A DNA stretch of 64,000 nt from Collimonas arenae (GTDB lineage: Bacteria; Pseudomonadota; Gammaproteobacteria; Burkholderiales; Burkholderiaceae_D). The stretch is taken from NCBI RefSeq assembly GCF_001584165.1, contig NZ_CP013233.1, forward strand, positions 124,001 through 188,000, written 5' to 3'. The notes beneath the pieces were generated by a model. It saw only the letters and a program-made list of their open reading frames with translations. It searched no databases and was not told where the DNA came from. This document shows positions 17,035 to 24,551 of the stretch, one piece after another. The stretch's first letter is position 1; the number at the start of each line of letters is the position of its first letter. The position numbers and the translations under genes were made by a program.

Positions 17035-17240
17035 TGTTTTTTTAAGAACGAGAAAAGGTATTGATGGACAATGAATGACGTTGTGCCAAGGGCCTGTTAT
17101 CAATTAATTTGGGAATGCGAACGCGCCGCGTGCGACGCCTGTCGTCCTTCCCCGACGGTTCAGTCAAATTATTTGATAGCAGGACCTAGGCGACCGTCCC
17201 TCGACTCGGCAAATCACGGGCCTACAGGCTCGGTGCCGTT
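17035..17240 (-). other. Long, structured 5' leader of the chemoreceptor mRNA
   Basis: About 205 bases between the predicted start and the ATG. It can form several short GC-rich hairpins on the minus strand: GAGCC/GGCCC around TGTA near 17220, GGAC/GTCC near 17181-17198, and CGTC/GACG near 17145-17160. No coding frame with a ribosome site is seen in it. Whether it is a regulatory RNA is unknown. Confidence 0.4.
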
Positions 17241-17247
17241 ATCGGGG

Positions 17248-17274
17248 TTTACGGCGTGTGGTATCAAAACTTGA
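17248..17274 (-). promoter_or_regulatory. Sigma-28 (FliA) promoter of the chemoreceptor gene
   Basis: The minus strand reads TCAAGTTT, 11 bases, GCCGTAAA. The FliA consensus is TAAAGTTT-N11-GCCGATAA; the match is 7/8 and 6/8 with exact spacing. Confidence 0.65.
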
Positions 17275-17452
17275 AAATCATTTGTAACCATATGTGGCCT
17301 GGCGATCGCCTGGCGGTCGTTGCTGCTCACTCCTTGGGTCGGCGCCGCAATCGCCGCCCTGGTTTTGTTGTGTGTCTGTTTTTCGTTGTACGTCAGCCAT
17401 ACGTCGCAACCGGTGGGCGAAGTGTTTACGCCGGTGGTCGACTAAAGTCCGG

Positions 17453-17707
17453 CTACGGCACCATGCCGGTGCAGGATGACAGCGCTGCGACCATTTGTTG
17501 TTGGTAGCGCGTGTCGCTGGTCAGTTGGCTACTGCTGATGCCCAGCTCGGCGGCATGCGCCGCCAGGCAGAAATCGTGTTGTTCACCTGGCTTGTGGCCG
17601 ATGGAAAAAAATACGATGCAGCCGAGCGCAAACGCTGCGCCCAACAGGCCGGCCAGCAGGGTAGCGGCGCGCGCACCATGCGGCGTCGATCGGGAGATGA
17701 CAGTCAT
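17453..17707 (-). CDS. Small single-helix membrane protein of unknown function
   Basis: 84 residues. One hydrophobic helix at about 15-36 (ATLLAGLLGAAFALGCIVFFSIG). A polar C-terminal part with two Cys (FCLAAHAAEL, ALSSCTG) follows, likely periplasmic or exposed. I do not recognise a family. The start has a strong GAAGGAGG site, so the gene is probably real. Just upstream lies a copy of the motif that also precedes the MarR gene, so the two genes are probably controlled together. Confidence 0.65.
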   Translation of the reverse strand: MTVISRSTPHGARAATLLAGLLGAAFALGCIVFFSIGHKPGEQHDFCLAAHAAELGISSSQLTSDTRYQQQMVAALSSCTGMVP

Positions 17708-17742
17708 GTTGCCTCCTTCTTTTAAACAAGTTTTTAAATAAG

Positions 17743-17760
17743 TTAGCTAGACAACTAATT
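17743..17760. promoter_or_regulatory. Candidate MarR operator, copy 1
   Basis: TTAGCTAGACAACTAATT, a near palindrome 36 bp upstream of the small membrane protein gene. It differs in only a few positions from the copy upstream of the marR-like gene. Confidence 0.6.
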
Positions 17761-17802
17761 GATGGAAACTATTGCAATCATCCAGGTAACATCGGAACTG
17801 CT

Positions 17803-18219
17803 CTAACCAATGATTTCGCGAATCTCGCGCATGGCGCCGATGGCGTCGTCAAACTGCGAGCTGCCGATCTGTTGGCGCAGGCGCTGCGCTACTTCGGCGC
17901 TGACGGCATTGATCGGCGCGTCGAGCGCCAATGCCGCCTCAGTGGGAAAAATATGCGACTCGCGGCCATCCGCGGCGGAGGAGCGGCGCTCGATCAACTT
18001 TTTGACGTCGAGATGATCCAGCAACCGGCTCGCAGTGGGCCGTGAGATGCCAAGCAGCTCAGCCAGCTCGCGATTCAGCATGCCGGGCTGCCTCAGCACA
18101 GCGCGCAGCACGAAACCCTGCGGCGGTGTCAAGTCGAACGGTTGGTAAGCAGCAAGCCACTCACGCTCGACGATGCGCGCCAGTGCAGTGGTATTGAAAT
18201 AAAGGCAGTGATCGAACAT
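17803..18219 (-). CDS. MarR-family transcriptional regulator
   Basis: 138 residues. The winged helix-turn-helix core is clear: LTPPQGFVLRAVLRQPGMLNRELAELLGISRPTASRLLDHLDVKKLIERR, then SSAADGRESHIFPTEAAL for the wing. Flanking helices form the dimer interface. MarR proteins usually repress their own gene and a neighbour and respond to phenolics or oxidants. Two similar operator-like motifs flank the gene on its upstream and downstream sides (17743 and 18244), with the second in front of its own start, consistent with autoregulation plus control of the small membrane protein. Confidence 0.92.
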   Translation of the reverse strand: MFDHCLYFNTTALARIVEREWLAAYQPFDLTPPQGFVLRAVLRQPGMLNRELAELLGISRPTASRLLDHLDVKKLIERRSSAADGRESHIFPTEAALALDAPINAVSAEVAQRLRQQIGSSQFDDAIGAMREIREIIG

Positions 18220-18243
18220 GAGCTGAAGTATAAATGCACATAA

Positions 18244-18260
18244 TTAGCTACGCAACTATT
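18244..18260. promoter_or_regulatory. Candidate MarR operator, copy 2
   Basis: TTAGCTACGCAACTATT, 25 bp upstream of the MarR start codon. It shares the TTAGCTAnnCAACTAnT frame with copy 1. Confidence 0.6.
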
Positions 18261-18365
18261 ATTTGCCTGACGTTGCGGGGATGTTGCAGGGGTGTTGCAT
18301 GTCGATCGGGTAAGTAAATCCTTGCTGTTTTGTCGATTTGCCACTAAATTGGTAACAACGAACAT

Positions 18366-18385
18366 TCGGTACATTCATCGGTACA
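18366..18385. promoter_or_regulatory. Tandem TetR half-sites before the regulator gene
   Basis: TCGGTACA occurs at 18366-18373 and 18378-18385, twelve bases apart, directly before the ATG at 18395. The same octamer forms the right arm of the palindrome upstream of the GST gene. Confidence 0.55.
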
Positions 18386-18394
18386 TCATCTATC

Positions 18395-18964
18395 ATGCCA
18401 GCAGCCACTCTCACCCGCGACGAGGTCGTCGAACGCATCCTGGCGGCTTTTCGCCGCTACGGCTATGAGGGCAGCAGCTTGTCGCGCCTGTCGGAAGCGA
18501 CGGGCTTGGGCCGTTCCAGCCTGTATCACTATTTCCCGAACGGCAAGGAGGACATGGCGAGTGCCGCGATGGCGGCGGTAGGCGCCTGGTTCACACAGAA
18601 TGTGCTGTGCACGCTGCAAGGCCGGGATGCGCCAGCGCAGCGCCTACAGCGCTTTGCCGGCAAACTGACCGAATACTATGCGAATGGCTTTGCGCCCTGC
18701 CTGATGGACGTGTTCACCATCGGCGAGGCCGGTTCGCTGTTCCAGCAGCATCTGGGCGGCCGCATGCGGGCGTTGATGAGCTTGCTGGCCGCAGTGGCGG
18801 AAGAGGCAGGAGTCGACAAGGTGGAGGCCGCGATTCGGGCCGAAAACGCCGTGGTGTCGATCCAGGGATCGTTGATTGTGTCACGGGCCATCGGTAACAA
18901 CGGCCCGTTCTTGCGCATGATAGAGAATTTCCCGGGCAACCTGGTCGGCGTCCAAGCCGACTGA
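18395..18964 (+). CDS. TetR-family repressor of the adjacent GST unit
   Basis: 189 residues. N-terminal TetR helix-turn-helix at about 8-55 (VVERILAAFRRYGYEGSSLSRLSEATGLGRSSLYHYFPNGKEDM). The rest is a helical ligand-binding domain of the kind seen in regulators of electrophile or drug response. Its own start and the following GST promoter carry the TCGGTACA motif, so it most likely represses both. The ligand is unknown. Confidence 0.92.
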   Translation: MPAATLTRDEVVERILAAFRRYGYEGSSLSRLSEATGLGRSSLYHYFPNGKEDMASAAMAAVGAWFTQNVLCTLQGRDAPAQRLQRFAGKLTEYYANGFAPCLMDVFTIGEAGSLFQQHLGGRMRALMSLLAAVAEEAGVDKVEAAIRAENAVVSIQGSLIVSRAIGNNGPFLRMIENFPGNLVGVQAD

Positions 18965-18979
18965 ATTCCAGATTTTTAC

Positions 18980-19025
18980 TTGACAACATAGGATTCGCTT
19001 TGTATTGTACCGATTGTTCGGTACA
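18980..19025 (+). promoter_or_regulatory. Promoter and TetR operator of the GST-PNPOx unit
   Basis: TTGACA (18980-18985), a 17-base spacer and TATTGT (19003-19008) make a near-consensus sigma-70 promoter. The palindrome TGTACCGATTGTTCGGTACA (19006-19025, 8-bp arms) overlaps the -10 and start site, an ideal place for repression. Confidence 0.75.
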
Positions 19026-19101
19026 GAGAATGCCGGATGTATACCCACCGATGCAAATTCATGGTGCATCGCGTTACGTCAACGTATCCAGGAGATCTAC
19101 C

Positions 19102-19740
19102 ATGCCAGTCACACATCCGAAGCAGCCTATTCGCCTATATCGTGCCGCATTATCCGGCCATTCCCATCGCGTCCAGTTGTTCTTGTCGCTGCTTGGCTTG
19201 CCGTTTGAGATGATCGAAATCGATCTGCGCGCAGGTGAGCACAAGAAGCCCGAATTCCTGTCCAGGAATCCGTTCGGCCAAGTGCCGGTGATCGAAGATG
19301 GCGATGTGACGCTCGCCGATTCCAATGCGATACTGGTCTATCTGGCAAGCAAGTACGGGGAACCGAGCTGGCTGCCGCGGGATCCGCTGGGCGCTGCAAA
19401 CGTGCAGCGCTTTCTGTCGGTGGCAGCGGGAGAGATTTTCCGCGGCCCAGCCACGGCACGTATCGCCAATGTGTTTAACCTGCCGCTCGATCGCGATGCT
19501 GCCTGCACGACCGCGAAAAACTTGTTCGCGATTCTGGAACCGCATCTGGCCACTCGGCCATTCCTGATTGGAGGCCAGATCACCATCGCTGACGTTGCGG
19601 CCTATAGCTACATTGCCCATGCTCCGGAAGGCGGCATCGCGCTGGACGACTACGCCAACTTGCGCAACTGGCTGGCGCGGATGGAAGCGCTGCCCGGGTT
19701 TGTGCCGATGCAGGCGACCAAGGTTGGATTGGCTGCCTGA
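19102..19740 (+). CDS. Glutathione S-transferase
   Basis: 212 residues from the ATG at 19102, which has AGGAGA upstream; the open frame before it covers the promoter. Thioredoxin-like N-domain (IRLYRAALSGHSHRVQLFLSLLGLPFE, then NPFGQVPVIEDGD and the glutathione-contact D-S-N in LADSNAILVYLA). An all-helical C-domain ends with GGQITIADVAAYSYIAH. Soluble enzyme that conjugates glutathione to electrophiles or reduces disulfides. It is induced with the PNPOx-like gene 89 bases downstream and controlled by the TetR protein upstream. Confidence 0.93.
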   Translation: MPVTHPKQPIRLYRAALSGHSHRVQLFLSLLGLPFEMIEIDLRAGEHKKPEFLSRNPFGQVPVIEDGDVTLADSNAILVYLASKYGEPSWLPRDPLGAANVQRFLSVAAGEIFRGPATARIANVFNLPLDRDAACTTAKNLFAILEPHLATRPFLIGGQITIADVAAYSYIAHAPEGGIALDDYANLRNWLARMEALPGFVPMQATKVGLAA

Positions 19741-19828
19741 ACCGGTGAGTGCGGCGGCAGGTGGATGCAGCAACGCAGACCGGCCGCCGATCGAATCGGA
19801 TAACCAAACTGTTGATGAGGTAAAGCTC

Positions 19829-20805
19829 ATGTCCCAGACCGAAATACCGGAGCCCGCAGGCGAAGGCGATATCTTTCATCGCGGCGAGCGCGCGGCGCAG
19901 CAACGTGCCGGCGTGCTGGAAAAGATGGCTGCACGTGGCAGCGTGGCGATTCGCACCTACATGCCAGATCAGCATCGCGAATTCTTTGCGCAATTGCCGT
20001 TCATCGTTGTCGGCAGCATCGACCAACAGCGGCAGCCGTGGGCATCGGTGCTGGTCGGCCAGCCAGGATTCGTCACTTCCCCCGATCCCGAGCACCTGGA
20101 TATACGCGCCCATACGCTGAGCGCTGATCCGCTCAGCCAGGCACTGGAACCGCAAGCAACGCTGGGGCTGCTGGGTATCGAACCGCATACGCGGCGTCGA
20201 AATCGCATGAACGGCAAGGTGGAAAAAATATCAGGCGATGGTTTCACCTTGAAGGTCGATCAGAGTTTCGGCAATTGCCCGAAATATATACAGGCGCGTC
20301 GCCCGGAGTTGATTGATACCACTGATCGCCCGCAGCCGAATGTCTGGCGCAGCCACCAGCTCGATGCCCCGATGCAACACATGATCGGGAGGGCGGACAC
20401 CTTCTTCATCGCGACCGCTTTTCTCAGTGCCGACGGCGCCAGCGGGCGCAAGTACGGTGTCGACGTTTCGCATCGCGGCGGCAAACCTGGCTTCGTCCGC
20501 ATAGACGACGCCAGGACGCTGACGGTGCCGGATTTTGTCGGCAATTTTTTCTTCAATACGATCGGCAACCTGATCGAACATCCACGCGCCGGTCTGTTGT
20601 TCATCGATTACGCCAGCGGCGATCTGCTGTACCTGGCGGTTGACGCCGAACTGATCTGGGACGGTCCGGCGGTGGCCGCTTTCCAGGGAGCGCAGCGCCT
20701 GCTGCGTTTCCACATCAGGCAGGCGATCCGGGTGGAAGCGTCGCTGCCGCTGCGTTGGGGGAATCGGAGTTATCGCCGGCGCTGGCCGGCATGGGGGCGT
20801 GGTGA
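19829..20805 (+). CDS. Pyridoxamine 5'-phosphate oxidase-like FMN protein, C-terminus frameshifted here
   Basis: From the ATG at 19829 (GAGG upstream) residues 1-309 follow the PNPOx-like split-barrel family: FIVVGSIDQQRQPWASVLVGQPGF for the FMN-binding barrel, then DVSHRGGKPGFVRID and NFFFNTIGNLIEHPRAGLLFIDY. After LPLRWG the frame runs into the downstream terminator region and stops only at 20914. One added base in the G5 run at 20757-20761 gives ESELSPALAGMGAW and a stop at 20803-20805. That yields a 325-residue protein of normal family end. The end given is for this corrected frame. Probably an FMN/NAD(P)H-dependent reductase co-expressed with the GST. Confidence 0.8.
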
Positions 20806-20828
20806 CAGCGCGTTTCTGCAAGGCATAG

Positions 20829-20861
20829 AAAAAAACCGGCCGCCTTTTTCAAGGGGGCCGG
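20829..20861 (-). terminator. Intrinsic terminator of phosphoesterase gene 1
   Basis: The minus strand forms CCGGCCCCCTT paired with AAGGCGGCCGG (one mismatch), followed by seven T. It lies 60 bases past the stop of the gene ending at 20922. Confidence 0.8.
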
Positions 20862-20884
20862 CTTTATCGATTTCCACCCGGTCG

Positions 20885-20911
20885 CTCTGCGTCTTCAGCG
20901 AGGACGCAGAG
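20885..20911. repeat. Short perfect hairpin between convergent genes
   Basis: CTCTGCGTC pairs with GACGCAGAG (nine pairs, nine-base loop). There is no T tract, so it is not a standard terminator. It sits 11 bp past the stop of phosphoesterase 1. Confidence 0.6.
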
Positions 20912-20921
20912 TGATGTCGTA

Positions 20922-23054
20922 TTACTCTTGCGGTACGGGTGTCAATGCTGCAGTCAAATCGCCCATCGGCTTGCCGCCGTTGGCAACCAGCGCCTTGTCG
21001 CGCGCCGTAATGCCTGGCAAGACAGGCAACGCATAGCGGTGCGTGATGAAGCGCAGGATGGAGGCCGTGTCGTACTGGGAGTGATCAACAAAACCCTTCT
21101 TCGCGTACGGCGAAATCAGGATGGTCGGCAGACGTGTGCCTGGCCCCCAGCGGTCGCCTTTCGGCGGTGCAACGTGATCCCAGAAGCCGCCGTTTTCGTC
21201 GTAAGTCACGACGATCAGCATGTTCTTCCATTGCGGGCTGGCTTGCAGCTTGGCGATCACGTCGGCGATGTGGGCATCGCCGTCCGAGACGTTGGCGTAA
21301 CCGGGATGCTGGTTCAGGTTGCCTTGTGGCTTATAGAACGCAACCGGCGGCAACGTTCCTGCAGCAGCATCCTGCAGGAACGAGGCGTCGAAATCCTTCA
21401 GGTGGTTGCTGCGTTCGGTCGCGCCGGCGGCAGTCGCCGGATCGAAACGGCTGTAGTAGTTAAACGGCTGGTGATGTGGCTGGAACTGGATTTTGCCGCT
21501 ATAGATCACGCTGCGGCTGGCGTTCGGCGCGTCGGCCAATGCCGCATTCCAGGCGCCGGCGTACCAGGCCCAGTTGATACCCTTGGTGGTGAGCTGGTCG
21601 CCGATGGTGGTCTGGGTTTGCGTCGGCAAGGTGGTGGCCTTGCTTGGGTCGGCATAGGAGGCCACTGCAGCAGGGGTGTTGCCGCTAGGCTGGTAAGGCG
21701 GCTGCATCGTGTTGACCGCATAGAACATGCCGGCAGCATCCTTCGGCGTGATCGTGCTGTCCTTCAGATAGACCGGTGCACCGTTCAATACCGAGCTCGG
21801 ATTGCCGGTGCCCGGCGCCAGTCCGATCAGATTGCCATTAGCGTCCAGGTTGACGGCCGAGATGCTGTTTTTGGCTGGTGAGGTTGCCGCGTCGGCATTC
21901 GGATAAGTCGGTGCGCAGGCGCAGATCAGGTACTGGTGGGTCAGGAAAGAGCCGCCGAAAGTGCCCATGAAGAAGTTGTCGGCCAGCGTGTATTGCTTGG
22001 CGATGTTCCACAGCTTCATCTTGCTGCCGTCGTAGTAGCCCATGCTGAGGCCACCGGCGTCGGAATAAGCGGTGAACTTGTCGTTCTTGCCACCGTTGAT
22101 CTGCATCTGGTTGTTATAGAAACGGTGCACCAGGTCGCGCGTGATGACGGCCGACGACATGTAGATCGGGCTGTTGGTATCGTCGATCTGGAATGGTTTG
22201 TTCGGCAGATTGGCTGACTGCGCTTGGGTAATCACGGTGCTTTGACCTGCCAGCGTCATGCCGCCCCAGGTTGGGGGCAGGACCGGCAGGGTGCTGCCGT
22301 CGAAGTCCTTTTGCGGAACATAGGCGGAGGTCGAAGTCGGATTGACGCCCGGAATACCGTTGGCGCCCGGGAACAGGCCGTACAGATTGTCGAAGCCGCG
22401 GTTTTCGGCAAAGATCACGACGACGTTCTGGATGTTGTTCATGGCCAGCGCGCTTCCCAAGGCCTGACCCAAGTCAACGTCGCCGCCCTGTGCGATGGCA
22501 TTGGCGATCGCAGCGTTGATGGCAGCGGCTTCGGCCTTCAATTTGGCCTGGTCGGCGCTGCTCAGCTTGTTGATATCGGCCAGCAAGTTGGCTTCGGAAG
22601 TGCCGATCTTGGCTGCCAGCTTCTTGCTGGCATCGGCGAAATTACCGCCGTTGGCTTCCATCGCGGCAGCCAGCTCAGTCGAAATGGCGCTGACATAGCT
22701 GCTGCGACCGGCCGGTGCGCGGAACACCAGTTTCTGCGTGACGCTGCTGCCCTTGTCGCCTAATACTTCGTGACGGATGGCATTGGAGTCGATGGTTGCC
22801 ACTACCGCGCCTTGTCCCTTGAGCGAGTAGGAACCGTCGGCGCCGGTTTTGACTACCGGCGAGGTGGCGTCGCATGTCGCTTTCTTTACCGCATCCTCGA
22901 AGCAGACTTGTGCATTTTCGTAGTAGCTGCCGGTCACCTGGCCGCTGGTGACCGGGCCGTTTTCGCTAACTGTGCCACCGCCGCCACCGCCGCAAGCACT
23001 CAAGCCAGCGGATATTGCCACCGTTAATGGCAGCCATTTGAAATTCCCCTTCAT
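20922..23054 (-). CDS. Lipoprotein phosphoesterase (phospholipase C/acid phosphatase family), copy 1
   Basis: 710 residues. A lipoprotein signal peptide ends LSACGGGGGG, so the protein is anchored and exported. Residues 30-200 are a linker domain with a carboxypeptidase-regulatory-like start. Residues 205-705 are the PF04185 phosphoesterase domain: NVVVIFAENRGFDNLYGLFP (metal ligands E/N), DNFFMGTFGGSF, QHPGYANVSDGDAHI, and the C-terminal VVTYDENGGFWDHVAPP. The family hydrolyses phosphate esters such as phosphatidylcholine, AMP or phosphoproteins. It is divergent from a di-haem peroxidase gene, and the shared 180-bp gap holds a Pho-box-like repeat. GGGGAGGGG precedes the ATG. Confidence 0.9.
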   Translation of the reverse strand: MKGNFKWLPLTVAISAGLSACGGGGGGTVSENGPVTSGQVTGSYYENAQVCFEDAVKKATCDATSPVVKTGADGSYSLKGQGAVVATIDSNAIRHEVLGDKGSSVTQKLVFRAPAGRSSYVSAISTELAAAMEANGGNFADASKKLAAKIGTSEANLLADINKLSSADQAKLKAEAAAINAAIANAIAQGGDVDLGQALGSALAMNNIQNVVVIFAENRGFDNLYGLFPGANGIPGVNPTSTSAYVPQKDFDGSTLPVLPPTWGGMTLAGQSTVITQAQSANLPNKPFQIDDTNSPIYMSSAVITRDLVHRFYNNQMQINGGKNDKFTAYSDAGGLSMGYYDGSKMKLWNIAKQYTLADNFFMGTFGGSFLTHQYLICACAPTYPNADAATSPAKNSISAVNLDANGNLIGLAPGTGNPSSVLNGAPVYLKDSTITPKDAAGMFYAVNTMQPPYQPSGNTPAAVASYADPSKATTLPTQTQTTIGDQLTTKGINWAWYAGAWNAALADAPNASRSVIYSGKIQFQPHHQPFNYYSRFDPATAAGATERSNHLKDFDASFLQDAAAGTLPPVAFYKPQGNLNQHPGYANVSDGDAHIADVIAKLQASPQWKNMLIVVTYDENGGFWDHVAPPKGDRWGPGTRLPTILISPYAKKGFVDHSQYDTASILRFITHRYALPVLPGITARDKALVANGGKPMGDLTAALTPVPQE

Positions 23055-23153
23055 AACCCCTCCCCGGGTGTAAAAAGGGCAATCCTATGCTTCGAATATT
23101 TCAACTGTGTGAAATTAATGCCTATAGGTAGTATTTATTTTTTGTAAATGAGC

Positions 23154-23187
23154 GCGTCATCGTTCTGTCACAGAGTGGTGCTAGTCT
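23154..23187 (+). promoter_or_regulatory. Pho-box-like repeat and -10 upstream of peroxidase 1
   Basis: GCGTCAT, four bases, CTGTCAC (23154-23171): two seven-base direct repeats with the four-base spacing of a PhoB box (consensus CTGTCAT-N4-CTGTCAY, 5/7 and 7/7). Ten bases later comes TAGTCT as a -10. It points toward the peroxidase gene; it may also serve the divergent phosphoesterase. Confidence 0.55.
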
Positions 23188-23234
23188 TGCGCGGCATTTA
23201 TTCCTCCATGTCGTGCCATGTCTACTCCAATCCA

Positions 23235-24506
23235 ATGAAACCAGCGGTCACTGCATTCCTGATCGGCGCCGTTGCGCTCTTCCTCAACGCCTGCGGCCAA
23301 CGGTCGGCAGAGGCCAACCCGGCAGCAACCAGCCAACCTGCGAAGCCGGCCTATGTCGGCGCCACCTATGCGCCGTCATTGAAAAAGCAGCCGTCCGTGA
23401 CCGCCATGACTGATCTCGGCCGCATCATGTTCTCGGATCCATCGTTGTCGGCTTCGGGCAAGATGTCTTGCGCCACCTGCCACAGTCCCGAGCACGCGTT
23501 CGGTCCGCCGAACAACCTGGCAGTCCAGCTCGGCGGCAAGGACATGAAAACGCTGGGTACTCGTGCGGCGCCGTCATTGCGCTATATACAGAATGTGCCG
23601 GCCTTCACCGAGCACTTCTTCGATGACGATGGCGACGACAGCATCGATGCTGGCCCCACTGGCGGCCATAACTGGGATGGCCGCGCGCCATCGACCCACG
23701 ACCAGGCGCGGATTCCATTGTTGTCGGCGCACGAGATGGGCAATGCCGGTCCCGCCGAAGTGGTTGAGAAGCTGAAGAAAGCCGCGTATGCAGGGCAGTT
23801 CCGCCAGACCTTCGGCGAGGATATTTTCGATAAGCCGGAGCAGGCATTCAAATGGGCACTGATGGCGCTTGAGGTGTATCAGGAAAGTCCGGCCGAATTT
23901 TATCCATATAACAGCAAGTACGATGCTTTCCTGCGTGGGCAGACACAGCTCAGCAAGCAGGAATTGAACGGCTTGCGGTTGTTCAACGATCCCGCCAAGG
24001 GCAATTGTGCTTCCTGTCATATCAGCGGCATCGCGCCGAGCGGCGCCTTTCCGCAATTCACCGACTACGGCTTGATCGCCATCGGCGTGCCGCGTAACAA
24101 GCACATCCCGGCTAACGCCGATCCGAAATATTTCGACATGGGCCTGTGTGGGCCGGACCGCACCGACCTGAAGGAGAAAACGGAATATTGCGGCATGTTC
24201 AAGACGCCATCCTTGCGCAATGTCGCCATGCGCCAGGTGTTTTTCCATAATGGCGCTTTCGACAGCCTGGAAAAAGTGATGCAGTTCTACGTGCAACGCG
24301 ATACCCAGCCGCAGAAATGGTACCCGCGCAACAAGGATGGCAGCGTCGACAAGTTCGACGACTTGCCGGTGGCATATCGCGACAACGTCAATGTCGAAGC
24401 GCCGTTCGACCGCAAGCCCAGCGACCGGCCGGCACTGAATGATGCCGAGATCAAGGATGTGATCGCGTTCCTGAAGACACTCAACGACGGCTACACCAAG
24501 CAATAA
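23235..24506 (+). CDS. Di-haem cytochrome c peroxidase/MauG-family lipoprotein, copy 1
   Basis: 423 residues from the ATG at 23235; another possible start at 23208 adds nine residues. Lipoprotein-type leader (FLIGAVALFLNAC). Two c-type haem motifs, C79-x2-C82-H83 (CATCH) and C258-x2-C261-H262 (CASCH), define the bacterial di-haem peroxidase family. Further marks are FKTPSLRNVAMRQVFFHNGAF and PALNDAEIKDVIAFLKTL at the end. It uses H2O2 or high-valent haem chemistry in the periplasm; the partner substrate is unknown. Its arrangement beside a phosphoesterase is repeated at 32-36 kb. Confidence 0.92.
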   Translation: MKPAVTAFLIGAVALFLNACGQRSAEANPAATSQPAKPAYVGATYAPSLKKQPSVTAMTDLGRIMFSDPSLSASGKMSCATCHSPEHAFGPPNNLAVQLGGKDMKTLGTRAAPSLRYIQNVPAFTEHFFDDDGDDSIDAGPTGGHNWDGRAPSTHDQARIPLLSAHEMGNAGPAEVVEKLKKAAYAGQFRQTFGEDIFDKPEQAFKWALMALEVYQESPAEFYPYNSKYDAFLRGQTQLSKQELNGLRLFNDPAKGNCASCHISGIAPSGAFPQFTDYGLIAIGVPRNKHIPANADPKYFDMGLCGPDRTDLKEKTEYCGMFKTPSLRNVAMRQVFFHNGAFDSLEKVMQFYVQRDTQPQKWYPRNKDGSVDKFDDLPVAYRDNVNVEAPFDRKPSDRPALNDAEIKDVIAFLKTLNDGYTKQ

Positions 24507-24533
24507 AAAAGGCCCATGGGATCCATGGGCCTT
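24505..24533 (-). terminator. Intrinsic terminator of the aspartate decarboxylase gene
   Basis: AAGGCCCATGG pairs perfectly with CCATGGGCCTT (11 bp, three-base loop), and the minus strand continues as a T run. It overlaps the last codons of the convergent peroxidase gene and ends the minus-strand unit that stops at 24552. Confidence 0.85.
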
Positions 24534-24551
24534 GGGTTCTGGCAGAAGAGC

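Noticed and set aside
17172..17268. Plus-strand fold closed by TTTGATA/TATCAAA with blocks resembling a c-di-GMP (GEMM) riboswitch
   Set aside because: The 3' part coincides with a sigma-28 promoter on the other strand, conserved GEMM positions are only partly matched, and no plus-strand gene with a start codon follows. Likeness is probably accidental; a covariance search would settle it.
17293..17445. Hydrophobic open frame on the plus strand (GLAIAWRSLLLTPWVGAAI...) ending in a stop
   Set aside because: No ATG, GTG or TTG with a ribosome site in frame, and joining it to the nearby ATG at 17292 would need two inserted bases or one deletion, unlike the one-base losses seen elsewhere.
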